A DNA stretch of 64,000 nt from Drosophila persimilis (lineage: Eukaryota; Arthropoda; Insecta; Diptera; Drosophilidae). Shown piece by piece: positions 33,501 to 46,200 of the stretch; within the stretch, counting starts at the first letter, position 1; every line of letters starts with the position of its first letter. Under the pieces are notes generated by a model. It was not told the DNA's origin, searched no databases, and saw only the letters and a list, made by a program, of their open reading frames with translations. The position numbers and the translations under genes are program-made. The stretch is taken from NCBI RefSeq assembly GCF_003286085.1, contig NW_020825324.1, positions 434,001-498,000 of the forward strand, in the 5' to 3' direction.

Positions 33501-35213
33501 TTCTGCCAACAATTTGTTCGATTTTTGCGGTAAATACATGATTCATCTAGGAGAAAGAGAGAGGGAGAGAGATCTGTGGGTAAAGATTTCTATTTGCTTA
33601 AAAAATGTTAAAGTGAAAGTGCAGTCGGTCGGTCACTCACTCGATCGAAACGCAAACGCAAATCAATTATTTACGCGATAAGTAAATGTGTTCACATTTA
33701 TTTGTTTAATATTTCTCCTCCGCATCTCCGTATTTATTGATTCATTCATTTGCATTGTATTCGCTGTACTCTGAAACAAATCATAATCATAATTATTAGC
33801 TGAACAGAAAATATACAAATCTTCGCATTCCAAGCGAGAACTCCCCATTGAAACCTCCTCAAGAATTCGAATAATATTTCCAGATATCTACCAATATATT
33901 CCATTCAGATAATATTTGATTTTAGGGAGAAATACGGACGATGCTTTCTAGAAAATTCTGTCTCTTAATGATGGAAAAATTCCGAATTTATAGAACTTTA
34001 ATTGAGGGAGCTTTTGGGTCTCAATCATTGAATAGTGTGTTAAATGGAGGCTTTCATTATCGTTTATTTCTTTTCTTTCGTTCCACATCATTTAAAAAAA
34101 AAGATTTGGCTCTGAGTAATAATGTTTTCGAACTAATATTTTAGCCTGATTCTCGAGCCCCACCATTATCCTGTGTAAGCCTCAATAACGCCCAACTATA
34201 TTTAGTCGTAGTTTTTTTAGTTCAAAATTAAAAAAAAACCATTTCAAAACTGTTTAATCGATTCCCCCATCGATTGCCTCCTTCTATAGAGAGAGAGAGA
34301 GAGAGAGAGAGTGTGAGGGGCAGTACCCCTATAAAATACATAAGTTACATCATAATATATTATGCGCAAGACCATGGCGAAAGAAACGAAACCTAATCAA
34401 CATATGAGCATTGGCAGCCCCAGAGGAGGGCCTCAGCTCCAGTCCTTAGGTCTGGCTCTGGCTGGGGCTGGGGCTGTGGCTGGGGCTGTGGCTGGGGCTG
34501 TGGCTTTGCTTCCTGATTGCTTTCCAGCCCATGACAGGTGCTGATTAACTCAACAACTTTGTGGCGGCTGCGATGCTCAGATGCAGTTGCATTTGCCGCA
34601 ATTTAAATGCCAAAAGTTTGCTTGCGTTTTTTTTTTTGTCATTCTCTCTGGGTGCGTGTGTGCCATAAATAACTTTGGGGCTTGGCTCCCAGTCTCCAGA
34701 CTCCAACCGCTGTCTCCGTCTCCCCTCTGCGGCTTATGTAAGGTTTCGCTGATCGAAACAAAAACAAAAACAAACAACAAACAACAAAATAGTACAACAA
34801 AAACTAGCTTTCCTGGTTTCTTTTTCTGATTTCGTGTTGATGGTTTTGGGTTTTGGTATCCTATGCAGAATGTGCAGCATGTGCAGCATGTGGCATGTGC
34901 AAAGGGTATCGCAATGCCACCCTTTCCTTCTGGGTTTCTGCCTCTAACTGTTGTTTTCGGTGCGCCATGCGTTGCTTCTACTCATTTCCTATTAATTTAT
35001 GTTAATTATTTTGAAAAAAAGAAAGAGCCACATGCAAGCCACCGCTCCACGCTGTCCGCTCTCCGCTCTCCGCCTCTTCACTGGGTTTTAGATTGCTGGA
35101 TCTTCTCCGTGTGCTGTGTGCTGTGTGCTGGGGCATACACAAGTTCACTGACTTGTTGACAATGAATTGACAAAAGCCTGAAGCCAGCACCAGCCACAGC
35201 CCCCAGATAGCGG

Positions 35214-35835
35214 TTGAAAAGAGCTTCAGCGAGGAAGAGACACTGGGAAGAAGACAGTGGGGCCTCAACAATGGAGATGATACCACACAAAATGCCAGAC
35301 ATAAGTACATTACACACATGCGAACACCAGAACACCAGAACTCTTCAGGAGAGTGCCAAAAGAAATGCCAACGAGGGTCGATCGATGAACAGTCCATTTA
35401 GATATCTGTATCCCTCTCTCTTCGCTGCTAGCTCTATCCTAGGTACATATATCTCTTGAACATTTCTCCACAACTTTGACTATGTATATTTTTCTATTAT
35501 AGGAAAAGTGTGGGCACGAAAGAGCGAAGCGAGTGTGCTGGGGGCCTTGGCCTCTGGATCTAAAAGACCAAGGTCAATACAAGCCCACGACCAAGACTCT
35601 CTGTAGATCTGTAATGACATCCAGCTATGGGTCTTCGTTACTTTGCCCTCTCCTTCGGATCAGCAAGGAGCCAGAGGATCTGTTGTATTCGACTTTCGGC
35701 TAGATGACGTGCGACTCTAATGAACTATACCCATGGAACCCCGCAAGTAGACATCTTCCCAAGGCAGGAAGGAAGAGAGACCTGGGAGCCAAGGCGCAGA
35801 ACTGAGGAGGTGGTAATATAGAGCTTCCAGACTTG
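35214..35835 (+). other. candidate exon pair, antisense in the PTB-gene intron
   Basis: Segment A (to 35442) and segment B (35503-35835) are separated by a 60-bp GT-AG intron with acceptor tttctattatag. B is followed by a strong donor (GTAAGTAC at 35836). Splicing joins an open frame across the junction (from Met at 35271, ending HDQDSL at a TAG about 33 codons into B, about 91 residues). B also has a second frame, 111 codons long, open except for one TAG at 35701. Both have normal amino-acid composition and no repeats. This could be a small gene or a long non-coding RNA; no family recognised. Confidence 0.3.
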
Positions 35836-38800
35836 GTAAGTACATATTTTATAGACAAAAAGTAGAGACATGTCGCCTCCGAATCAATGCGGTAATACTA
35901 GTAATATTACTACTAGAAATTATAGTAATAATTCGAATAACCCTCGCACTCTTCGTGCTGGCTTTTGTGCGTCTCAGACTTACTGAATCTTAGCGTCCGG
36001 CAGAGGAATCTAGAAAGAAAAAATAACCACTGCCTGCGGCTGCCAGAAACGTATTTAATTAGAATTCTTAGACACTTTTAGGATTGTGTGTTCTTTTAGC
36101 GGCTTTGCTTGGATGGAAATCGATTGAAGATGATGATGGTTAGACATCAGATGGTGATCAGCTGATGTCATGTCAGGATCCGAAGCCGGTTTGGCGTTTC
36201 GTTTGGCTTCTTGCGGGGTAATTAATAATTTAATACCCCAACCAAAAAGAGCTTTGAATTGAGGTCAGAGTGCTATAAATAAACCCGATAAAACCGATTC
36301 GAAATTTCGCCTTGAATATGGAAAGTTTTGAAAGAACCCACAAGAACAAAAACAAAACGAAATGTGGTTGAATGTATTGATATTTAGACACATTATACAG
36401 ATACACGGGTACTTGTTAAATGGTATGGGATAGGTTTCTCTGTGTACAGGGGTTTCCTGCTGCAATAAAAGTCTTTTCCATTTCCGCTTAAGAAAACGAA
36501 AGAACGATAGAGAACTTTAACCCAGGCACCTGCTTAAAGAATGGCCAATGGAGGAGGCCAAGAGGCAGGCAGCCGCAGTCATGCTTGGCTCTGTGCCTAT
36601 TTTCTGTAAGCCCTCATTTGCCCTCAATTGAAAGGCGAGTACGAGTACCACCTCGAAATGACTTCATTTGCACGACACGACTCGTCTCGACTCGACTCTT
36701 GTTGTTTGTTACTTTTTACCTTTCTGCTTGTGTTTGTGTGGGTCCCCCCTTTTAGCCGCGTTTGCTTATTGGCTTACCCGCACACAAATCAAGGTTAATA
36801 GTGGATGAATGGATGGTTGGCTGGACGGCTGTCTGTGGTGGTCTGTGAGCATGCGCACACCTTTCCAATCAATCAGTTTACACAAAATTAGCATACGCCC
36901 CAACGCCCCAACGCCCCAACGCCCCAACCAACGGTCACGTCACGACGACTCGAACAACTCCCAAAAACTGTGGAAACATGGGAAATATTCTGCACATTGG
37001 CATGGAAAAGCGGTACGTATTTCTATTCTATTTCAAAGAAAACCCCAATTAAAGCACATTCACCCCGGTACAGATCCAATTGGGAATGTTTATGGCCAAA
37101 AAATGTTCCAAAGGCTTCCAGGATACAAGCAAAAAAAGGAACAACAATGCTCTTTTCAACCTCCTCCGCGCGCTGACAAGACAATGAAAAGTGAAATTGT
37201 CTCGATAGATATTTCGTTTTGTATTTGGAGGTTGGTAGTGGGGAATGGGGAATGGGGTATGGGGAGTGGGGTATGGGAATCAATGAAAGTCACAGGCAAA
37301 GTGCAGAGGGAGTCGATGCTCGCATGTTCGCATAATCATGCCAAAAACGGCAACAAAAGACCAATGAAAAAGTGGCAAAACACAACGACACAAAAAGCCG
37401 GCCGAAAAGGAGAAAGGCACAGGCAAAGGCAAAGGCAAAGGCAAATGCAGACTCTCAACATTGAAGGCCTCAAGAGCTGAGGAGGAGCCACCAGCCCGTG
37501 CGAGTCTCAAAGCATCACCTGCACAGATCTGTGGTGGCACAGATCTGAAGGACGTTTGCCCAAAAGGTCAGTGAAGCTCAAGTTTGAAATACAATTAACA
37601 ATTAAACATTCAAATGTTTCTTTCAGGCAGGCAACTTTCACCATTCGAGACCCCAACGACAGAGCCAGCCAGCCAGCCATCCATTCCAGATAGACGTACC
37701 CGATGTCAATCAGAAATGCCATCCACATCCACAGACAGAAAGACAGACAGACAGGTCTACTCGTACGGGTATTTCTTTTTGCACAATGCCCGATTTCATT
37801 GAGAAATGCTGAAGGTTAAAATGCAATTGAAAGAAATTAAAATACAAATAATTGGGCAGACATGAGAGGAAAGCTAAGAGAGGCTTCAACTTCAATTTGA
37901 AGCTCTCTGGCTCTTGTCACAGATTTGCTTATCAAATTAGCCTCAAATTGCGGCCAGCCAAGCGGAAAGTGGTGGCAATTTCTGGCTTAAAGTGATAGAA
38001 AATAATTCGAAATAATAATCCCATATGATTGGTAATGTTTAAGCTTTAAAGTAGACTCAAAGACTGCTAAAAGCAAGTGAAAATATGATGGGATATCTTT
38101 GAGATCTTCAGAAGTCGGACAAACCTTGTCTTTTTTAGCGCCGATATTGACATCAGTACCGGTTGATTTAATATTAGTGGATTTGTTGTAGATTTTATTT
38201 GTAAAATATGTCGAAAATTGTTCGCTCAGATCTTTAGGACCTGCTGAATGGTTTGATTGGAGTCGACAAAACGACTTGTACTTTGTACTCTCATTTTCTT
38301 CTTCGAGCACCAGCTCCTACACTTGCCCGCAAATAGTACCAAAATGGAGCCAAGTGGAGCCAAATGGTGGAGGCTAAGTGGAGTGCAGTTTGCCAGTAAG
38401 TGCAGCACTTGATGTCCACTTAAGGTCCGTGTCGAGAGTGCTCCGTTTGCCCCCAATCTGTACGGATGCAAAGTGCATCTATGGACCGCCTTTTAGTATT
38501 CACTTAGCCCTGGCGGATATTGTGGCTCTGTGGCTTTCTACTGGCGGGCCAATTAAATATTCCAAATATTTGTACGTGATATCCAAGGCGGTGGCGTGGC
38601 CTTTTGTTGCATTTTGTCCGATGCAGTTTTTGTGTTTGGAAAAAGAAACCATTCGAACCATGCTAAATGCATTCATAAATACACATTCCTTTGTTGTTTC
38701 GATGACATTTAAAGTATTTGCTTTGGAGTTATTTTTCAAGCTTAAGGAAATGCAAACATTGCGCAATGCTCCAACAAAATTGTAATCTGTTAACAAAACA

Positions 38801-41211
38801 AAACAAAACAAAAGCAAATGTCAAAGACAATCGCTCAAATGGCACCAAAAAAAATGTCATAACAAGCCCCCGACAGATGCCGAAACAAATAAAATAAAAT
38901 TGCAATTGAAATGCCAAACGCTAAACGCTAAATGGCAATGCGACACCAAAAAATACAACAAAAATATATACAAAATTCGTCTATGCAACAACAATAAAAT
39001 TCTACAAAAACCACCAAGAGAGAGAGAAGGAGCGGAGCGGAGTGGAGTGGAGTGGAGTGGAGACCACGGCTGCTGTGACCCACAAAAGGAAAACCCCAAA
39101 GCCAACAAAAATGTTTCTTTCGGTTTTCGGTGGTGCTTTTTGAAGTCTGATTTTTGGAGTATACCCTTCCCAAGGGTTACAAAAACACGACGGTGTTCCA
39201 ACTGATTTTGTGAGACAGTCCACGACTACAGAGCAAAGGACCTTAAAAAGGGTCCAAAGGGAGCAGCCAGCGAGCGTCTAAAGACCATAATGGGTAAGCA
39301 TTTGTCAGCTGTTTGGGGATATGCCCATATCCATGTCTTTCAAGGGTATCAAAATGTTCGGTTCTGGGTAAGCGAAGCGGCTTCCTTTTCTGGTTTTGGC
39401 TTTGCTTCTTCTTCTGGCTTTTGCCGGATAATTGCGGCATTTGAAAAGCGCTTGTGCATTGTTTTCCAAGCTGGTGGCGGGGATTATGCAATGCCAGGCT
39501 TTGGCCCTCCCCTCCCCGCGAACTCCCTCTCTGGGGCCGCACTCTGGTCACATGGAAAAACAGTTATCTGTGAAATTGCATCGACAAACGTGATGAACGT
39601 TACCCCAATACACACATTCGAGGCGACGTTTTCGGAGAGTCGCGAACAGAGTCCCACCGACAGAGACTGTGTCTTGGCTGGGCTTGGATCTGGGCTCGGA
39701 TCCCCATACCCATACCCATCCCATCTCCATCTCCATCCCCAACCCAGTTGCAAAGATTTTGTGACTCTTCCGACTTGAGTGCGCTTTTGCGCGCTTAATT
39801 CTCATGTCATGCCACCAGAGAGAGAGAGAGAGACAATGCCACAACCTCGGCATCGGCATCGGCATCGGCAACGGCAACGGCATGGCTCCATTTGCAGCCT
39901 CATTGTCGGCTGTTCTTCACTGCCTCTGGGGGCCTCTGGTTGTGTCGTGAGACGCCGGGAAGATGCGCCTCTGCACTTTTACCTGCACTTTTACCCCCCT
40001 TTTACACCCGTTGCCACCCATTCTCCTGAAAACACACCCACTGCCGGGTTGACACAGTCTCTCACACTGAGGTCTCCATATGATCACGTCATGTGCCAGA
40101 GGGTTACACGAAAAGTTGTGGACGACCGAGGGGCGCTGCTGCATCACCAAGCCCAAGCCCAAGCCCAAGAGCTCGTTCCTTTTGGTAGAACTTCCATGGC
40201 AACACTCGAGTCTGGGCACGGAGGAGAGTATGTGGAATTTGTGTTAACATTAAAGTTAAAGCCCCTTCCCAGGTAATTACATCTCCAGCAGCAGCAACTA
40301 ACTAACAAATACACATGCACAGACACACGAACACACACAAAATTCACAGTTGCAGTTTAATGGGCCTAATGAGCGGTTTGTTCTGTAACAACACCAGAAA
40401 CAACGACAACGACAACGACAGGCCACAATCTTGGCAACAAAATCCAGACAACAGCAGCAGCCACAATGCGAGCAACTAATTCGCCCAGCTGCTCATGCCC
40501 TTGCCACCTCAGAGGGTATCACGGTTTTCTCGAGCAGCAGGACGAAGGTTTTCCTTTTGGGGAAACAGAGCCGCGTTCTCTGGCATTTATGGGAGGACTT
40601 TCAACACCCTATGTCGCTTTGAATCCAAGAGATGCGAGTATATGGATTCGTAGATCTTGAAGTGTATTCCAAAGTCTGTGGACCCCAAGAGCTACCCTTT
40701 CTTTTTGTGTGCCACATTTTGTGTGTGCTCTGTATCTCTGGCACTGCCTTCACTCTTTGCATCACTTGTGTCTTGGGGGCAAGTTCGTTTCCTAAGTCTT
40801 TTGTTTTCTGTGGCGTGGGTAAAAAGAAAAAAAAAATGCCATAGAGCCATGCGCTGATTTCTATGGCCAGTGGTGCCACGCCCCCTATCAAATTAAACAA
40901 CGCCTCGAAATGTGTGTCAGAGTCCAATGGAAAACATACAACAAATTATTCGATTATGACATTGATTCTACGACTCTTTCTGCTTCACGCTTTCTTTTGG
41001 GATTTGTTTGATGTGTGATGTTTGATTTTTGGCCAAGGGCTTGCTTTTGGGCTTGGGTTTCTTTTTGCAGTAATTAAAAGTCAAGTGTTAATTAAATTCA
41101 AGCAGAAATTGGTCGAGGGTAACAAACGACAGACGCGCGAGGCACTAATTTCGGATTGGGTAAGACATCTGAAAGATGGGGAGAAAACTGTTGACCGCCA
41201 TTCATTCGAAT

Positions 41212-41470
41212 GGTGCCATTGACTTACGAGACATTTCCGAAAGACCATGAACATAGAACGAATATAGTAGATGTGAGTCCTTGTGGGAATAAGCGGGAGG
41301 GCCTCAAAGAGAGGCAACAATGTGGTATGGGGTAAGGTGCCATTCACTTATGGGATATTTCCGAAAGACCATGAACTTAGAACGAATATAGTAGATGTAT
41401 TTCCTTGCATGAAAAAGCGGGAGGGCCAGGAGAGTCTTTCAAAGAGAGGCAACGATGCGGTATAGGGTAC
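41212..41470 (+). repeat. tandem duplication, 124-bp period
   Basis: Copy 1 (41212-41335) and copy 2 (41336 to about 41470) share GGTGCCATT, ATTTCCGAAAGACCATGAAC and TAGAACGAATATAGTAGATG. Both also share AAGCGGGAGGGCC and CAAAGAGAGGCAAC. Copy 2 has a short insertion (AGGAGAGTCTTT). High identity suggests a recent event. Confidence 0.85.
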
Positions 41471-43012
41471 TATGGGGTATCCAGATCCCAATCGACACTA
41501 TAAAATATTAACGAAAGCTACTCGAAAGTTGAATCCCCAAAAATAGTCCAAAAATATATGAAAAATACTTAATTTTTCTTCAAGTTTTTTCATTGAAAAA
41601 TTCAGAAATATCCAAAATAAGCCCGTTTCCTGTTGTTGTAGATTGAAATCATATGGGTCCACTAATGATAGTACGTTTAGGCTATCGTTGAGAGAAATCG
41701 CGGCATAAACGGCTGACCGGCAAGGCTTCCCCCCCAAAAAAAAATCGTTGGGTAGCGTGTCGTGCGTTTGGGGTGGCGATTATTTTCCAATTATTGAGCA
41801 CACGAATCACATTTGTGGCGCTGGACCCATCAGGAAACGAAAAGCGAAAAGTGTGACATAATAACCAGCCATCGAATGCGAATCCCTGGGCCTCGGATCG
41901 GATCGAAACAAATGTGTCTGCGGTCGGTTGAATGCAGCGGCTAATGCTAGACAATTATGGCATGGGAGAGTGCCGCCTGCCTGCCTGCCTGGCTGCGTCG
42001 ATACCTGCTTCGATACCTGCTACTTGGGCTATCGATTACAAGTACTTCCCCCTTTTTATTTTTCGTTTTTTTCGTTGCATATGACATGGGGATGGGATGG
42101 GATGGGGTTTGATATGCAGTGCAGTGAAGCGAGTCGATTCGAGTCGAGGCGGCAGCAAAACCTTAATTGCAATCTCAGCAACAGCAACAGCAATCGGTGG
42201 CAGAGTCAGAGGCAGATATGAAGTCAAGCAAAACCCCAGACCCAGTCATCATCAGTTTGATCCACTCAATCCCCACTCCTCACTCACTCACTCAGTCAGT
42301 CAGTCAGTCATCGGGCAGGCAGTTCCAGTTGCAAGCTCATGGGCTATCACATGACTCCGTTTCCATTCCCATTCAAGCGTTTCCATTCGTGCAACCCTCT
42401 GCAGCAAGAGGTGTCGAGGCACAGAGCCAGAGACAGAGACAGAGACCGACCCGACCCTATAGACAGTGCCCATTGTCTCTTGTGGGTCTTCGATTATAAT
42501 GACGATGATGCAACTTTTGCCACTGCCACGTAACCAACCCCCACCCCAACCCCAGCCCGTCCCAGACATCAGGGCGGCGCATTGGGCTTCCTTTTAATTT
42601 TTGCTCAATTTTATGTCATGCCATCAAACGCGCTTTTTAGCAATAAAAAAAACCAACACCATACCCCCCCTCATCGCTAACGAATGTTAGTCGCATTTAC
42701 TAGTAAAATCAATTTGTTAGGGCTCATAAAAAAACCCCGCCATTAAAGTCTTTCCGTAGAGTTTTTTTTTCCAATTGAATCTCTTTTTTGCTACTGCTTC
42801 CGAAGTGACAATCGAATATGATCGAATATGGCATTGATAGGTGCTGTTATCCTTTGCCTTAAACGATTTTCAAGTTTATTTTTACCCAAAACACAATCTT
42901 GGGAAAGGGCGAAGAGGAGGAGCAGCAGGAGCAGCAGGAAGAGTACAAAGAAGGCAGAAAGGTACGCCAAAAGAGTAGAATGTTTTCTGAGGGTACATAC
43001 TCGAATGCCTTC

Positions 43013-43250
43013 CCCTCTGGCTGGCACCTCGTATGGCACCTTCTATGGTACCATCTATGGCACCACCTATGGCACCTTCTTCTTCCTCTTGCGGTTCTTC
43101 CTGGTCTCTTCTGCTGCTTCTTTTATTACATATATTTTTACATATCTTACACATCTTCTTAACATATCTTCCCCTCTGACTAGCATCTCCTATGGCACCT
43201 CTTATGGCACCTTCTATGGCACCCCCTATGGCACCTCTTGTGCTTCTCCA
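43013..43250 (+). repeat. split minisatellite of TATGGCACC units
   Basis: Two blocks (43021-43078 and 43185-43243) are built from 12-bp units such as TATGGCACCTTC with variants. Each is introduced by CTTCCCCTCTGRCTRGCA, so a unit of about 165 bp has been duplicated, each carrying its own array. The open frame through it simply reflects the 12-bp period. Confidence 0.75.
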
Positions 43251-45104
43251 AATATTCTTGGGGTTTCTATTAAGAGCTGTGCACACACAACAATTGAAAC
43301 GAAGCATGAAAATGGGCACCGAATGTGTAAAGAGTGCTTCTCTTAATAACCAAATGATTAATAATAATTATTATAAAATTATTATAATTTTCGGTGCTTT
43401 TATTTCTGTCATATCATGGGCCTACACACATACACACAGATTCGATTCGAGTACGAGTATATCTCCACTTATTCCAATTATTTATCACGCTTTATTTTCA
43501 TTTATTTATTTTTGTTTGCCTTTTGGTGGATTTCAACGATGCTTCGACGCTGCTGCTGCTGCTGCTGCTGCTGCTGCATGACCTTCATGCAGTCTCTTTT
43601 TCGGTGGCTTGTGGGGATTGTTGATACCGATTTCTTGACAAAATATCATACACCCTTCAGAAGCCATTGAAAGGTTTTAGCCTTGGGAGTGCATTCGAAA
43701 CGGGGAAATGATTTTACGAGTAATGTTTCTTTTTTTTTTTTGGGTTTCTCTGGGAACTTTTTCGATTACGACGATCGTCTGTTGTGGCTGGGGCCAAGGT
43801 CGCACAAGCAACAACAACAACAACAAAAACAAACCTCTGAAAACAAGTTCTATAAATCATCATTATTAAAATTTTTTTTTCTTTTGTTTCAATAATTAAA
43901 TTTTTGTTGCTGCTCAAAAGCAAAAGTCAAAGTTGAATGTTGGCGGATTTCATTCGATTTTGAGATTGTCTTGTCTCAGGCAAAGTGTAAAAATTGTATC
44001 AAGGAATCCTTCCCACTTCCCACTTTACATTTTCATTTTCATTTTCATTTCCATTTGAATTTAAATTAAATTCGTCATGTAAAAGCCACAATATATTTAA
44101 TTTATTTTTGCTCATTGTGTTTCTTGTTTGCCACACAATTAGTGGCACTTGTTGTGGCAGCAAAAACGCTAAACACGTTTATTAAATATGTTGTATGGAT
44201 CTGCAACTACCGCTCGCCCATGAATCATGACTCTCTGGCTTTTTGGCTTTTTGGCCGTAGATTTTTCGAATGGCGGAAGTAGGAAATCATTTCATGAAAA
44301 GCGCCAGCCAAACAAATAAATTATTAATGGCTCTGTCTGTCGTGTACTCTTACAAATATCCACAGCCAATATATGGAGCATGCAAAATGCAAAATCGACT
44401 TCCAACGAGTCAGTGGGTCATTGGAGCCATAACTCAGACAAATACGAATACAATGAATGCCTCAAATGCGGATTCAAATTCAGAGCCCAAGAGCAAATCG
44501 ATCTTTGGTTTAATACCGAGGGTCATCTCGATGAAAAGAATAATTACACTGCTCATCTCTGCCGCTAATCTATTTTTTATTTATTTTATGAAAACCAGAT
44601 TTTTCTTGGCTGGCTGCAAGGTCGTTGCGGTTTCCCACGTGGAAAACTTCTGGGCCAACCCAAATGCATTTTGGATTGTGGGATTGTTGGATATTCTTGG
44701 CATGAAAATTGTGTGTGAAAATGTATGCACTCAATGGAAAGGCAGCGATATTGTTTGGAAAGTGATGCCCATGAGAGTTTGAGGAAAAGTTTTTTAACTA
44801 TGAACAAGCACAATCCGAAGCTTGACTTTTCCGGAAGAAAATCTACAAAGTCCAGGGAAAAGTAGTACACAGAGCCCCCGCCTCTACCGCTCCATGGCCC
44901 ACTGCCAGAGCGACTAATATCCAAAACCAGACGTATTAGTGTTAAAAATATCCATTTTAATTCTGTGAACCATTGTGCCTTAATTAATTTTTAATGCCAT
45001 CTCTTTTTCATTCTTCTTTTTGATGCCCTAAAGCAAAAGTTGTACCGATTTTGAGAAGAAACAGAGTGGGGAAAAATATATTGTTAAGGCCAAAGGTCTG
45101 GTAT

Positions 45105-46200
45105 TTTATTCTAGTATTTTTTAGAGAGTTTCTTCCATTGCGATTGTCACCAGTGGCAGGGTATCTACAGCTTCGACCCTTAAAAATGGCTCCACCTTTC
45201 TTTGTTGTTTTTCACTTTTGATTTCATTAAATAGCTGAAATTTCATTTGGGGAGCAACATGCGACAATTGAAAGTGCTGTCAATTTTTTTCGCGACTCTG
45301 CGGCTCTGGGACTCTGCGACTCTTGCGACCAAGCGACGACTTTTCACTTTTCATGAAAACGAAAATGTTGTCCACTCCGCGGGTCTCAGATTTCCGTCAT
45401 GATTGTCATGCGACATTAATCTCTGTCTCGTTTGGTGTGTTTTTTTTTTTTTTTTTTTTGGAGCAGAGCAGGTCTCTCTGGTATCATTACGAGTATTATG
45501 ATTATTATTTCGCCAGTGCCAGTGCCAGTCCCAGTCCCAGTGCCTTTTGTTTTGTTTAACGATACTCGTATACGAGTAGTACTTCATTTTGGCGGTCAGT
45601 CGCGTTGTCTTTTTGGGGCTGTCTTGGCACGGGGTGTGGCACATAACCAGTGTTGAGGTTGAGCCCAAGATCTCCCTACAGCACCCCAGATATCTTTTGA
45701 TTACATTTTCGCGGTGGTTGTCGTTGTCGTTTTCATTTTCATTTCAACTTTTCTTTTGCTTTTTTTCCCTCCACTTGCAAATGTGAAACAGGTTTCCATT
45801 TCAGCAACGACCAAAAATACCACGTGAACTGTTGGAATCGTTTAAATGAAATGAAAAATGTCTGTCTGTGGGGTGTGCTGCATTTTTTGCAAGCCAACAA
45901 ATAGAACCTTTGTCTGGAATTTATTCAAATTTGTGTTTTTGTATATTTGACTAATATTTATTTTCTTGGTATGTTATCTATAATTTTACTGGTATTTTCT
46001 AGTGTTTCTGGAATTTTTCTTGTTGTATATTTCGCCCTTTTTCTGGTATTTATCTAGTATGTATCGTAGTTTATTTCTTGTATTTCTATCATTTTTATTT
46101 ATTTGTTGAAAATGTTTCCCGTTTTTTGGTACATTTTCTAGTATTTTTCTGGTATTTTTCTGGTCTTTTTGGACTTTTTTCTAGTATTTATCAGCGTTTT
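45105..46200 (+). repeat. array of TCTGGTATTTTTCTAGTATT-like motifs, cluster 1
   Basis: About ten copies of YTRGTATTTWTY lie in one orientation: 45105 and 45117, then 45966, 45989, 46045, 46056, 46138, 46149 and 46182. The motif resembles fly core-promoter Motif 6 (KTYRGTATWTTT). Sequence between copies is T-rich and irregular. Confidence 0.55.

Noticed and set aside
33941..34144. 67-codon + strand frame starting MLSRKFCLLMMEKF
   Set aside because: A/T-rich, short, no context signals; below the length that means anything here.
36809..37480. 223-codon + strand open frame
   Set aside because: It runs through AACGCCCC, GGGGAATG and AGGCAA repeats, whose periods keep the frame open; the product is low-complexity and unrelated between segments.
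38378..38785. 135-codon open frame with hydrophobic stretches
   Set aside because: No ATG near its start, and the opposite strand is equally open. Probably conserved intronic sequence.
43549..43577. CTG repeat as a poly-amino-acid coding tract
   Set aside because: No exon context; an ordinary trinucleotide microsatellite.
44270..44782. 170-codon + strand open frame starting MAEVGNHFMKSASQ with a possible membrane segment
   Set aside because: The length is about what chance gives in 64 kb on six frames. There are no splice or promoter signals, and the composition looks like translated intron sequence rich in ATGAAA and AAATGC words.
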